A stretch of 64,000 bases of DNA from Leptolyngbya sp. PCC 7375 (lineage in GTDB: Bacteria; Cyanobacteriota; Cyanobacteriia; Phormidesmidales; Phormidesmidaceae), in NCBI RefSeq assembly GCF_000316115.1, contig NZ_JH993797.1:1722486-1786485 (forward strand), in the 5' to 3' direction. The translations under genes and the position numbers were made by a program. How positions within the stretch are numbered: position 1 is the first letter of the stretch; the number at the start of each line of letters is the position of its first letter. The notes beneath the pieces were generated by a model that saw only the letters and a list, made by a program, of their open reading frames with translations, made no database searches and was not told the origin of the DNA. This document shows positions 24,455-33,602 of this stretch, in pieces.

Positions 24455-25969
24455 ATGCAAACAAAGAATAGAAAATGCGATCGCACAAATGCTGGCTTAT
24501 CAGTGTTCAACCTCAGTGATCGCTGGCAGACTGCCAGCAAGCTGATTTTCATAAATGTACTTTTAATTGGCCTACCGACTATTGTTTGCTATTACAGCCT
24601 GCAGCTAGGCGGCATTTCCTTAACGTGGCTGCATTTTTCACTGGTGGCGCTCTATCTGTCCAGCGCAGTTATGCTCATTGCTGAATCAACTGCTGCTGTT
24701 TCACGTCGATTTGCTAGCCAGTCAAGGTTTTTACCATCCCAACCTGATAGCATCAAGCGTCGCTTAAAAAAGAGCCTTGGCGTTCAGGGAGCAGAACTGC
24801 CAGAGGGTCAGCCATTGCCACGCTGTTCGGTTATTGTGGCGGCCTATTTGCCCAATGAACAGACCATCATTTTAGAAACCATTGATCATCTGCTAAATCG
24901 GATACATCAGCCTGAGGCAGGTCTGGAAGTGATTTTGGCCTATAACACCCCGGTGGTGCTGCCCATGGAGCAAACCCTGGTGCGATTGGCCAGAAAGTAT
25001 CCTAATTTTCGACCTTATCGAGTTGAGGGCAGCCATTCAAAAGCCGAAAATATTAACGCTGCCCTCAATATCGTGACCGGTGAGATCACCTGTATCCTTG
25101 ATGCAGACCATCATCCAGCCCCAGACTGTTTTGAGCGGGCCGGTCGATGGATCGCCAATGGTTACGATGTTGTGCAAGGACGCAACATGATCCGTAATCG
25201 CAGTGAAAATCTCCTCACTCGCCTGGTGGCCGTGGAATTTGAGTCGATTTACGGCGTCAGCCACTCTGCCAAGTCGTTAATGGTAGATACGGCTTTATTT
25301 GGTGGCTCCAATGGCTATTGGCGCACCTCAGTGCTACAGCAGGTCCGTTTTAACCCAACTATGCTGACCGAAGATATTGATGCGTCGATACGCACCCTTT
25401 TGCATGGGTATCGCATCGTCCATGACCGCAGCATTACGGTTACAGAATTGGCTCCCAACCACATCAGTGCCTTTTGGTCACAGCGTAAACGATGGTCCCA
25501 GGGATGGCTAGAAGTTAGTTTGCGCTATCAAAAGCGGTTTTGGAAGTCACCCCAGCTAACCTTTGGGCAAAAGCTAATCTGGACCCATTTGCTCTACTAC
25601 CGAGAACTGTTTCCCATTTTATCGGTACAGATTTTGCCAATTGTTTTAAGTAGCTGGCTGCTAACAGGAACCATTAATTTCACAGACAATGCATTTTTGT
25701 TATCGGCAACAGTTATTACGTTTTTGAGTAGTGTTTACAAACTGTTGGTTACTGCAAAAATTGGGTATCACCATTATCCCAGCTACTACTTTTTGCAATA
25801 TGCCTTACTGACACCGGTTTACTCATTGTTGAAAAACATGATTGCGGTTGTTGCACTCTACGATCATCTCCATGGCAAAACCGAGTGGGTCGTCACTCCG
25901 AGAGAGGCGACACCTGCTGTGGCTAATTTGGAAAAAGTCTATGGATTACCTGAGACAGCCAGGCTATAA
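24455..25969 (+). CDS. Membrane-bound GT2 glycosyltransferase (cellulose-synthase-like)
   Basis: The 504-residue protein has two N-terminal membrane helices (about 30-85), a cytoplasmic GT-A domain and about four C-terminal helices. The processive-synthase residues are present: CSVIVAAYLPNE with its first Asp-region, ILDADHH (DxD) near 210, TEDIDAS near 310 and QRKRWSQG (QxxRW) near 348. These enzymes make beta-linked glycans at the membrane. AGAGGA lies upstream of the ATG. The acyltransferase 62 bases downstream probably decorates the product, so the pair looks like an exopolysaccharide unit. Confidence 0.9.
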   Translation: MQTKNRKCDRTNAGLSVFNLSDRWQTASKLIFINVLLIGLPTIVCYYSLQLGGISLTWLHFSLVALYLSSAVMLIAESTAAVSRRFASQSRFLPSQPDSIKRRLKKSLGVQGAELPEGQPLPRCSVIVAAYLPNEQTIILETIDHLLNRIHQPEAGLEVILAYNTPVVLPMEQTLVRLARKYPNFRPYRVEGSHSKAENINAALNIVTGEITCILDADHHPAPDCFERAGRWIANGYDVVQGRNMIRNRSENLLTRLVAVEFESIYGVSHSAKSLMVDTALFGGSNGYWRTSVLQQVRFNPTMLTEDIDASIRTLLHGYRIVHDRSITVTELAPNHISAFWSQRKRWSQGWLEVSLRYQKRFWKSPQLTFGQKLIWTHLLYYRELFPILSVQILPIVLSSWLLTGTINFTDNAFLLSATVITFLSSVYKLLVTAKIGYHHYPSYYFLQYALLTPVYSLLKNMIAVVALYDHLHGKTEWVVTPREATPAVANLEKVYGLPETARL

Positions 25970-26031
25970 CCTTGTCTTTTGAGATAATTTCAACACCCTT
26001 TTAGAAAACAGATTTTACTCTCCCATCTTCT

Positions 26032-27435
26032 ATGAAACGTCGTTTTAATCGGTCAGCGGCGGTACAACGCTTAGCGTGGCTAGACGGATTGCGCATCTTT
26101 GCAGCCGTCATGATCCTGCTTTACCATGCCCAGCTGTTGTTTACTCAATATCGCTATACGCCACAGCCTACGGGCCTAATTCATAATCTGCAACAGCTTA
26201 TGCCTGAGACAAACTCTCTGGCAACGCCCTCGGGATGGATACAGTTGCTAGGAATTCCAACATTATTTGGGTTTCAGTTTGTGGATGTGTTTATTTTGTT
26301 GAGTGGGTTTAGCCTAATGCTAGCCGCCCGGCATCGTTCTTTTGATTGGTTAGGTTTTTGGCAAAAGCGTTTATCGCGGCTACTATGGCCTTTTTGGACA
26401 GTTGCCCTGCTGTCTTGTCCGGTTTTATGGATGATTGGCGCTGCGACTGAAAGCTATATCCCACCAGTGTGGAATTATTTTGCAGCGTTTACTTTTCCGC
26501 TATTAATCGATCATCGCGCTAGTCTCTTGTTGCCCATCAGCGGGCCATGGTGGTTTATTCCATTAATTCTAAGTTTTACCCTATGTTTTCCGGTGCTACA
26601 TCGACTGGTGTATCGCTGGGGTGGCCGCAATCTGTTGCTGGTGAGCCTGATCATTACTCTGGTTTATCGAGCACTGGCTATATACACCTTTGGAGGACAG
26701 CCCACATACACGATTCTGGCGACTCCCAATGGACCGCTGCCGTTTTATGTGTTGCTGGCTAAGCTGAGCACCTTTGTGATTGGCATGGTTGTGGCTCAAG
26801 CCTATAAGCACGGTCGTGGTGTGCTTTTTTGGCCCCAGTTTAAGGCGTTGCGAGTAGGTCTTGGTCTTTATGCCATTGGCTTTATTTGTCAGTTTTATCA
26901 ATTGGGGTGGATAGTCTGTGACCTATTGGTGCCTCTAGGATTAACCCTGGTTTGTGTGGTGATTTGCCGATGGCTTACGGCAGTTCGCTTTAGTCGTTAT
27001 CTGGCGCTGAGGCTAGGTCGATATAGCTATAGCTTTTTCTTGGTTCATAATTTTGTGGTGGATCGTACGCTGGGTCTGCTTGTTAAGGGGGATGAGGTCA
27101 GGTATGCGATCGCACTTCCCCTAATGATTCTCGGCACCTTAATTCTCGCTGCTATTACCGATGCCGTTACGCCTCTGCTACAAAGAGCCTTAGCTCGTCT
27201 GTGGCAAGATATTGACTATCTATTAGCCCGTAAACCTGCGGTAACGGCTCCTCGCTGGGTGCCTTCAGTGGGGGATACCGTTGGCTATCTTGACCAACAA
27301 TGGACTGTTCAGGCCGTTGAAGTATTGCTGGACGATGGTAACTATTACCTGTGCAAAATTGCTAATGCCCAACAAACCCGTTGGGTTAGCCAAGAGCAAC
27401 TCCAGTTGATGGCTCCGACTGTATTGGCTGGATAG
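26032..27435 (+). CDS. Acyltransferase 3 family membrane protein
   Basis: The 467-residue protein has the OafA/Acyl_transf_3 signature. RLAWLDGLRIFAAVMILLYHAQ (with the catalytic-site His) is near residue 15, FVDVFILLSGFSL near 83 and WQKRLSRLLWPFW near 110, then about ten membrane helices. Members acetylate or acylate surface sugars. Unusually, residues about 400-467 form an extra soluble beta-rich domain (GDTVGYLDQQWTVQAVE) reminiscent of small SH3-like or KOW folds. It follows the GT2 gene closely and probably acts on the same glycan. Confidence 0.88.
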   Translation: MKRRFNRSAAVQRLAWLDGLRIFAAVMILLYHAQLLFTQYRYTPQPTGLIHNLQQLMPETNSLATPSGWIQLLGIPTLFGFQFVDVFILLSGFSLMLAARHRSFDWLGFWQKRLSRLLWPFWTVALLSCPVLWMIGAATESYIPPVWNYFAAFTFPLLIDHRASLLLPISGPWWFIPLILSFTLCFPVLHRLVYRWGGRNLLLVSLIITLVYRALAIYTFGGQPTYTILATPNGPLPFYVLLAKLSTFVIGMVVAQAYKHGRGVLFWPQFKALRVGLGLYAIGFICQFYQLGWIVCDLLVPLGLTLVCVVICRWLTAVRFSRYLALRLGRYSYSFFLVHNFVVDRTLGLLVKGDEVRYAIALPLMILGTLILAAITDAVTPLLQRALARLWQDIDYLLARKPAVTAPRWVPSVGDTVGYLDQQWTVQAVEVLLDDGNYYLCKIANAQQTRWVSQEQLQLMAPTVLAG

Positions 27436-27475
27436 TAGACAGTTGGGGAAGCTGAATTGATTGAAGGGGTGGTCT

Positions 27476-27499
27476 ATGGGCCTGCCGTCTGAAGCCCAT
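27476..27499 (+). terminator. Hairpin after the acyltransferase gene
   Basis: ATGGGC at 27476-27481 pairs with GCCCAT at 27494-27499. An A/T-rich stretch (CTATATTTTATT) follows about ten bases later. It is a weak candidate terminator. Confidence 0.35.
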
Positions 27500-27587
27500 G
27501 CTAACTATATTTTATTCAGTTAGTCACTCTTGTTTGCAGTAAAGGTCTCCTGAGCAAGAGCCGTAATGGTTTTGCCTGGGCTTGAGT

Positions 27588-28082
27588 TTAAGGTGCGATC
27601 GCACCATTCGTTAGATTATTCAACGCCCCTGAAACTGTCTTAATCGCCTCTACACCGCAGCCATCCAAACGATGACGCCCCCCCAAATACTGCGGGTCGT
27701 TATAGGCTAGCTGCGTCTGACCCTGGTCATCCTCCCAAATCAGTACCTTTTGCGGTAAATCAATGGCAATGGTTGGCTGACACTGCATTAGAGGCGTTCC
27801 TAGTTTGGGGTTACCAAAGATAACGACTCGGGTAGGCCGCAACTCCAACCCTACCCCAGAGGCATTTTGGGCATGGTCAACGGTGGCAAATAAATTCAAT
27901 CCGTTAGTTTCCAGAATCTTTTTAAATCGAGTTTCTGTTTCCCCAACGCTGTAAGGGCTAGACTTAACAACTAAACCTGTGGGTCCAGTTGCCTGGGCGA
28001 CGGCCTGCTGACGAGAAAAATAGGCAGCTCCTGCAATCAGGATTATCCCTAAGAAACCGATACCGGCTGTAATATTGCGCAT
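27588..28082 (-). CDS. DUF302 family protein, exported or membrane-anchored
   Basis: This 164-residue protein has an N-terminal hydrophobic helix (about 5-24) and then a DUF302 domain. The domain shows YSVGETETRFKKILETNGLNLFATVDH, VVIFGNPKLGTPLMQ, and IDLPQKVLIWEDDQGQ. DUF302 forms a small dimeric alpha/beta fold of unknown chemistry, often in stress or redox contexts. The length is normal. It may be co-transcribed with the deleted agmatine deiminase 86 bases upstream on the same strand. Confidence 0.88.
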   Translation of the reverse strand: MRNITAGIGFLGIILIAGAAYFSRQQAVAQATGPTGLVVKSSPYSVGETETRFKKILETNGLNLFATVDHAQNASGVGLELRPTRVVIFGNPKLGTPLMQCQPTIAIDLPQKVLIWEDDQGQTQLAYNDPQYLGGRHRLDGCGVEAIKTVSGALNNLTNGAIAP

Positions 28083-28151
28083 GGTGATGGGCTCAGAACC
28101 AGAACTGTGTTTTCAGCCTATAACTATAGGGCGTAGATGTTGTAAAAACAG

Positions 28152-28534
28152 CTATGTCGTAAGATTTTTTACAGGCTCTTGCTGAGTTGCACAGTGGATA
28201 CTGCCATCTCCAGCCGCAATAGCATCAATATTAAGGGCGATGCACCTAATAGATCTTTGGCGAGATCATACTCTTCAGGTCTGACCAGCATAGATACTGG
28301 CTCATACTGGGCAATCGTTTGGGCAAGGGTAACTAAATTGCGTCTCACTTCTGGCAGTCGTCGTCGGCCCCAAATGCGCTCACTTGCCCCAAATGCCATC
28401 CAAGTGCGCGTATGGGGTGCAGCTTCGTCGGGCATATACCATTGCTGGGTGCTTACTTGAGAATTCGCGCAACCCATCAGCATTCCTCCAGCAAATAGCG
28501 AAGTATTTTGAAGAAATTGTCGTCTTGTGGTCAT
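28152..28534 (-). pseudogene. Agmatine deiminase remnant with internal deletion
   Basis: The 5' part encodes a twin-arginine lipoprotein signal (TTRRQFLQ, lipobox LMGC at about residue 22). It continues with the start of the porphyromonas-type agmatine/peptidyl-arginine deiminase fold (MPDEAAPHTRTWMAFGAS). After about 95 residues the sequence jumps, in another frame, to the family's extreme C-terminus. That piece reads NIDAIAAGDGSIHCATQQ and contains the catalytic-Cys motif, and it stops at 28152. The roughly 230 residues expected between are missing. The enzyme would convert agmatine to N-carbamoylputrescine; this copy cannot be active. Confidence 0.82.
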
Positions 28535-28583
28535 GGTAATCCCCTATATGCAATTTGTGCCCCAAGAGAGAAATCCTTTAAAG

Positions 28584-29264
28584 TTATTGGGTGATTTTTA
28601 ACATCTTATTGCCGTTGCGTTGAAACTCATAGGCAACAGTCTGAATATCACACTGATATCCCTTTTGAGTCAGAGTATTGATAACAAACTCCAGGTGCGG
28701 TGAGGGGTGTAGATCTAAGGCAACTAAGGGGAAAATGCGTACTTCCTGACAGATGCGCAACAGTTCACAAATAGAGTTGAGATGAAATATCTGATCAAAT
28801 TGTTCAGAATAGAGAAATAGAAAATGAGAACATAACCCCAACTGGTAGCTAGCGTCTGTATAGCTTAACTGGGGTAATTCTCCTAGATCATAACGGCCTT
28901 CAGTTTTTCCTGAGGCAAAGTCTTGACAAAACAGTCGAATCGCAGCCTCACGGTTTTTCCTCAGATCACTAGAAGAATGATGGTAGCTCCAAACCCAGTC
29001 ATCCAGGGTGTTTTCGACCTGTTGAATAATGTTATCTACAACTGCATCAAAGCGCTGTTTAATCTCTGTAGCACTAAAACAATAAAGCGGATCGACGGAT
29101 TTGATCTGATAGCCTCGCCGAGTGCCTTCTGCATTAAAACTGGCGGGTCCATCGGCAACAGAAAGGATAGGGTTTTGTAGTTCCGCCTCAGTTAGGTTGA
29201 ACATTTTGGTGTATTCATCCAACGATCGACCAAAGGGGACTACGCTATCTAACTGAACGGCCAT
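28584..29264 (-). CDS. SAM-dependent methyltransferase-like protein
   Basis: The 226-residue protein matches a bacterial family of predicted class I methyltransferases. It has VVPFGRSLDEYTKMFNL, then SVADGPASFNAEGTRRG (the SAM loop, about 36-52), SVDPLYCF, and later LCSHFLFLYSEQ and ELLRICQEVRIFPL. The expected Gly in the loop is replaced by Ala-Asp-Gly, which is normal for this family. The substrate is unknown. It is followed by the agmatine deiminase remnant and preceded by a DUF2236 gene on the same strand, with short gaps. Confidence 0.78.
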   Translation of the reverse strand: MAVQLDSVVPFGRSLDEYTKMFNLTEAELQNPILSVADGPASFNAEGTRRGYQIKSVDPLYCFSATEIKQRFDAVVDNIIQQVENTLDDWVWSYHHSSSDLRKNREAAIRLFCQDFASGKTEGRYDLGELPQLSYTDASYQLGLCSHFLFLYSEQFDQIFHLNSICELLRICQEVRIFPLVALDLHPSPHLEFVINTLTQKGYQCDIQTVAYEFQRNGNKMLKITQ

Positions 29265-29299
29265 AGGTGATTCTGAAGGGGGTTGATGTGGGGTGTTGT

Positions 29300-30184
29300 T
29301 TAGCGGTCGTTATGATTGAGCTCTTGATGATTGAGCTCTGGCAGCAATGATTCAGGACCGATGTTTGATACATCATAGCCTTGGGGATAGCTACGAATGG
29401 ATTGATCGGCAAAGAAGTCTGGTAAAGACCGTGGGGGCAGTTTACGTAGCAGTCGACTGCGAGCTTTTAAACTGGTTTTTAGCAACCGGGTGAGGCGTTG
29501 GGGCGCAGGTTGCCAGCCTAAAGCATTGAGCAGTGGGGCATCTAACAATGCAGGTACAGCTGTGTTGGCTAGGGATCGCACCCCTGCCGGAAACCAACTC
29601 AATAGCATTGCCCGCGTCGCATCCGCCACCCGTTGATTGGCCACAGCATAGGTGAATTTCTCCCGCTCATAGGCCAGGTTATAGGCTTCAAAGGCCCCAT
29701 AGGAGTCTGGCATATCGGTAATGCCCATGCGTTCGCCAACGCCATACCAAAAGTGGTAGAGGGCCTGTTTCTCTAGCTCGCTGAGGGCGCGCCAACCAAA
29801 GCGATCGCACCAGCGTATAGGCTCATAGATAAATGTGGATAGCACGTAGAGATAATCGCTATTGCCGATGGGAAACCGACTGTGGATGGCATTCATCCGT
29901 TCTAAAAATGCCTGTCCCTTTGGGTGCAGGTAGCCCCACTTAAACAGCTGTGAGACTATGATCCCGGTGTCGTCATAGCGCTTTTGGGTATGGTGCTGAA
30001 ACTCCCCCGTATGGTCCAGCAGTTTGGCAATACTGGGCACACAAAATGTCCGCAGCAGGGCGATTTCTAACGCTCGGGTCATATCCCAGGGAAACTCATA
30101 GCCCGCCAGAAGATGACAGATTGCGATCGCATCCTGTTTCGGATCCATCTGCTCAATTTTCCGGGCAATATCATATCGCCTCAT
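29300..30184 (-). CDS. DUF2236 / MpaB-like oxygenase family protein
   Basis: The 294-residue protein matches the DUF2236 family that includes the fungal MpaB oxygenase and latex-clearing (rubber) oxygenase, which can bind heme b. Visible features are FPWDMTRALEIALLRTFCVPSIA, a His-rich TGEFQHHTQKRYDDT near 75, and FIYEPIRWCDRFGWRAL near 130. Substrate and heme binding are unproven here. The longest frame begins at a TTG (30226); the ATG at 30184 gives a better N-terminus and leaves room for the promoter of the divergent AAA gene. Confidence 0.8.
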   Translation of the reverse strand: MRRYDIARKIEQMDPKQDAIAICHLLAGYEFPWDMTRALEIALLRTFCVPSIAKLLDHTGEFQHHTQKRYDDTGIIVSQLFKWGYLHPKGQAFLERMNAIHSRFPIGNSDYLYVLSTFIYEPIRWCDRFGWRALSELEKQALYHFWYGVGERMGITDMPDSYGAFEAYNLAYEREKFTYAVANQRVADATRAMLLSWFPAGVRSLANTAVPALLDAPLLNALGWQPAPQRLTRLLKTSLKARSRLLRKLPPRSLPDFFADQSIRSYPQGYDVSNIGPESLLPELNHQELNHNDR

Positions 30185-30238
30185 GCTCTTGTCCCCATCT
30201 ACCCTGTTAGAATAACCCAGCTCCAACTAATCCTTGCT

Positions 30239-31883
30239 ATGGCACGTTGGTTTAACACGGCAGGTCCCTGCAAACCTGATATTCACTATATGCTCTCACC
30301 AGTAGAGCGGCTGCCCCAGCTTCGGCGCATTATCGATCAGCAGGGATACTTTGTTATCCACGCTCCACGGCAAACCGGTAAAACCACTGCTATGTTAGCG
30401 CTGGCCCAAGAACTAACAGCTAGCGGAAACTACACGGCCATTATGGTTTCTGTGGAAGTAGGTTCTGCCTTACTGAATGATGTAGATGCAGCAGAGCTTA
30501 GCATTTTAGATGCGTGGCGGGGAGCTGCTCGGTTTCGCTTACCCAGTGACCTACAGCCACCGCCATGGCCAGATAATGTTCCCACAGGGCGACGTATTGG
30601 TGCCGCTCTTAGTGAATGGGCAGCGCATTCATCGCCTCCTTTAGTTGTATTTATCGATGAAATTGATTCGCTACAGAATGAGTTGTTGATTTCAGTATTA
30701 CGCCAATTACGAAGCGCATTCATCGCCTCCTTTAGTTGTATTTATCGATGAAATTGATTCGCTACAGAATGAGTTGTTGATTTCAGTATTACGCCAATTA
30801 CGAGATGGCTACCCTAATCGCCCTCAAGGGTTTCCCCATGCCTTAGCACTGACTGGTCTGCGAGATGTACGGGATTATAAAGTAGCTGCGGGTGGCAGTT
30901 CTCGGCTAAATACATCTAGCCCCTTTAATATTAAGGTCAAATCGCTGACACTGAATAACTTCACGGCTGCTGAGGTAGCCCAGCTATATGGCCAGCACAC
31001 TGCTGATACGGGTCAACTGTTTACAGAAGCTGCTGTGGCCCGAGCGTTTGAGCTCACCCAGGGACAACCCTGGTTAGTAAACGCTTTAGCAAAAGAAGCG
31101 GTAGAAGAACTGGTGCCAGATTCTCAGCAGCCGATTGATGTATCAACGATCAATCGAGCTAAGGAAATTTTGATTCGGCGGCAGGATACTCATCTGGATA
31201 GCCTGACAGAACGACTACAGGAAGATCGAGTGCGCTCTATTGTGGAACCTATGCTAGCAGGGCAAGAGTTGGGTGTTGTGCCAGCAGATGATCGTCAATT
31301 TTTAGTTGATCTGGGTCTGGTTGTACATCATCCTGCTGGGGGGCTAACCATGGCTAATCCAATTTATCGAGAAGTCTTACCCAGGGCGTTGGCCAGCGGA
31401 CCCCAAGCAGGTTTACCAATTGTTCAACCCAGCTGGTTAACTGACGATAATCAGCTAGATTCTAAAAAGTTGTTGGATGCTTTTCTTCACTTTTGGCAAC
31501 AACATGGTGAGCCATTGCTCAAAAGTGCCCCTTACCATGAGATTGCGCCTAATTTAGTGATGATGGCCTTTTTACACAGAGTTATCAATGGTGGCGGTAC
31601 CCTGGAAAGAGAATATGCCATTGGTAGCGGTCGCATGGATTTATGTTTACGGTATGGCAAGGTTACCCTAGCAATTGAACTAAAAGTTTGGCGAGATAAT
31701 TGTTCAGATCCTCTATCAAAAGGGTTGGAACAATTAGATAGCTATCTTGCAGGACTGGGGCTCACGCAGGGCTGGCTAGTGATTTTTGACCGTCGCAGTG
31801 AGCTACCCCCCATTGCTGAACGCACAACAACAGAGTCGACCATGAGTCCCCAAGGCAGGCATATCAATGTGATTCGTGGTTAA
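30239..31883 (+). pseudogene. AAA-ATPase/PD-(D/E)XK protein gene split by a 91-bp tandem duplication
   Basis: The N-terminal ATPase part has HAPRQTGKTT (Walker A, about residue 43) and VVFIDEIDS (Walker B). The C-terminal part has MDLCLRYGKVTLAIELKVW, the D...ExK pattern of PDDEXK_9-type nucleases. The family is common in cyanobacteria and its role is unknown. Bases 30622-30712 are repeated exactly at 30713-30803. Because 91 is not a multiple of three, the frame breaks and the first part stops at 30751. Removing one copy restores a continuous protein of 517 residues. A second part could start at a TTG (30774). Confidence 0.88.
30622..30803. repeat. Exact 91-bp tandem duplication inside the AAA gene
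   Basis: Copy 1 is 30622-30712 and copy 2 is 30713-30803. The two copies are identical and contain the Walker B codons. The bases flanking the copies differ, so the boundaries are exact. The identity implies a recent event, or a reversible one. Confidence 0.95.
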
Positions 31884-33022
31884 GCATCTGGGTCTTCAGA
31901 GTCGGCTTTCGTGGTTAAGCCCAGTAGCTCCGCCACAGTGATTGCTGTGCCTGGTGCCAACAATATGCCATTGCGATAATGCCCTGTTGCCAAAATCACA
32001 TTCTCATAGCCCGCCAGTGGTTTAATCACTGGGGCACCCTGACCCTGGGGGCGAGGCCGTAATCCACTCCAGTGACGCAGGGTTCTAGCCTGGGCAACGG
32101 CTGGGCAATAGCTAATGGCGCTTTGGCGCATCTGCTCTAATCGCTCTAAATTAGGCACCATCTCAAGGTCATCGCCCAGGGGAAATTCAACGGCCTCACC
32201 GCCGGGGGGAAATTCTACAGTGGCCCCTAGCCAGTAACGTTTCTCTCCTAAGGGTACCAAGTGCACATCATGACCATTAAGCACTGGTTGAAACGAGGTG
32301 TTATCTAAGGGCTGATCCAGCTCAATTTCCATGGCTTGACCCAGCACTGGGATCATCGGCAGTGGTTCTGCCCCAAGCTGGCTTAAGTCTGCTGAGTTCA
32401 GACCCGCTGAGATGATCACCCAGTCCACATCGAGGATCTCTTCAGGCAGCTGTAGCTGAGAACAATAACCTGCATTTTTATTTAAGCCTAAAACTGGACT
32501 CTGCCAGTGTGTGGTGACGCCGCGCTGTTGTGCTGCTTCAACCAACGCCAATGTTAATTCTTTCGGATGTACCTGACCATCTTGGGGAGAATAAATTGCA
32601 GCTGCCACAGCTTTTGTATTGACCTGGGGACAGCGGTCCTTTAGTTGCTGCGGCGACCAAATTTCCAATGGATATCCCTGGCTGGCACGTTTAGCTTGCA
32701 GCGATTGCCAACGTGGGATTTGTTCTCGATCAAAACAGCAGCTGATTAAACCCTGTATGTGGGGAATAGATCGTCCTAACGATGCTTCTAATTCAGGCAG
32801 TAATGTTTTGTAGCGTTCAATACTGTCCCGACGTAGTCGCCAGTTACGACCTTTAACCTTGTGGCTAATAATACCCATTAAAACGCCCAAGGCTGCTTGG
32901 GTAGAGCCTTGGGCGGGGTTGCCTTGATCAATGACATGAATATCAAGTTGGCTATGGCGACTCAGCTCATACGCGAGGGTAGCACCGACAATTCCACAAC
33001 CAACAATAGCAATTCGTGTCAT
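31880..33022 (-). CDS. FAD-dependent oxidoreductase, glycine oxidase (ThiO)-like
   Basis: The 380-residue enzyme belongs to the DAO superfamily. It has the FAD Rossmann motif IAIVGCGIVGATLAYEL at the N-terminus, QGSTQAALGVL shortly after, and the late GHYRNGILLAPGTA motif that binds FAD in glycine oxidases and ThiO. ThiO makes the iminoglycine used for the thiazole of thiamin. In some cyanobacteria ThiO is fused to ThiG; here it stands alone. A role in thiamin synthesis is likely but not proven. Its stop overlaps the stop of the converging AAA gene. Confidence 0.85.
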   Translation of the reverse strand: MTRIAIVGCGIVGATLAYELSRHSQLDIHVIDQGNPAQGSTQAALGVLMGIISHKVKGRNWRLRRDSIERYKTLLPELEASLGRSIPHIQGLISCCFDREQIPRWQSLQAKRASQGYPLEIWSPQQLKDRCPQVNTKAVAAAIYSPQDGQVHPKELTLALVEAAQQRGVTTHWQSPVLGLNKNAGYCSQLQLPEEILDVDWVIISAGLNSADLSQLGAEPLPMIPVLGQAMEIELDQPLDNTSFQPVLNGHDVHLVPLGEKRYWLGATVEFPPGGEAVEFPLGDDLEMVPNLERLEQMRQSAISYCPAVAQARTLRHWSGLRPRPQGQGAPVIKPLAGYENVILATGHYRNGILLAPGTAITVAELLGLTTKADSEDPDA

Positions 33023-33035
33023 TTAGCAGTTTTGT

Positions 33036-33503
33036 TTAGACTGATTCTTCGGTGGGCACCAGGTTAAGAAACGTACTTAAGTCCTTAGCAAACCTAATGT
33101 AAGCCTGATTGGTGCGATTGCTGTCAAATGCAGTAACTGCAGCACTCATGACTTCAAGATCCTCTGTAATCTCGCTGGATAGGGCCAGAGCTTCAGATTT
33201 ATCGTTAGGTAACAATAGAAATGCCAAGCGATTCATACGTTCTCTTAGTTCACCTAAGGGACCGTGGATGAAGCTGTCGATATTAGCCCAGTTTTCATCA
33301 CGGATGTAACCAGCCAATTCGGGAAGGCGATCTTTTGAAGTCTGAATACGACCAGCATAGATAGAAATCTGAGCTAGCTGGTCCGCAGAGTAGGTTGGGG
33401 GGGCAGCCGCCTGACCACCAGAACTACAGCTCACGAGTAGGGTTGCGATCGCAACCAAGCATACTCCCATCATCGATCGTGCCAGGGATCGAAACCGTTC
33501 CAT
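33036..33503 (-). CDS. psbQ: Photosystem II lipoprotein PsbQ (CyanoQ)
   Basis: PsbQ/CyanoQ is a lumenal lipoprotein that stabilises the photosystem II oxygen-evolving complex. The product of about 155 residues has a lipoprotein signal ending in LVSC. It is followed by a four-helix domain with YSADQLAQISIYAGRIQTSKDRLPEL, NWANIDSFIHGPLGELR and LAFLLLPNDKSEA, the conserved CyanoQ segments. The open frame extends to 33578, but AGGAGGT eight bases before the ATG at 33503 fixes the start there. The preceding gene is ThiO-like and 13 bases away downstream, so the two may share a transcript. Confidence 0.92.
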   Translation of the reverse strand: MERFRSLARSMMGVCLVAIATLLVSCSSGGQAAAPPTYSADQLAQISIYAGRIQTSKDRLPELAGYIRDENWANIDSFIHGPLGELRERMNRLAFLLLPNDKSEALALSSEITEDLEVMSAAVTAFDSNRTNQAYIRFAKDLSTFLNLVPTEESV

Positions 33504-33602
33504 ACCAGCAATACCTCCTAATGAAGTTAATCTGTGGCTGAATTGAATCAGCAATGACACAGTATCAAACCCAGACAATTATAGTACGTCAATCATTGCA
33601 AA

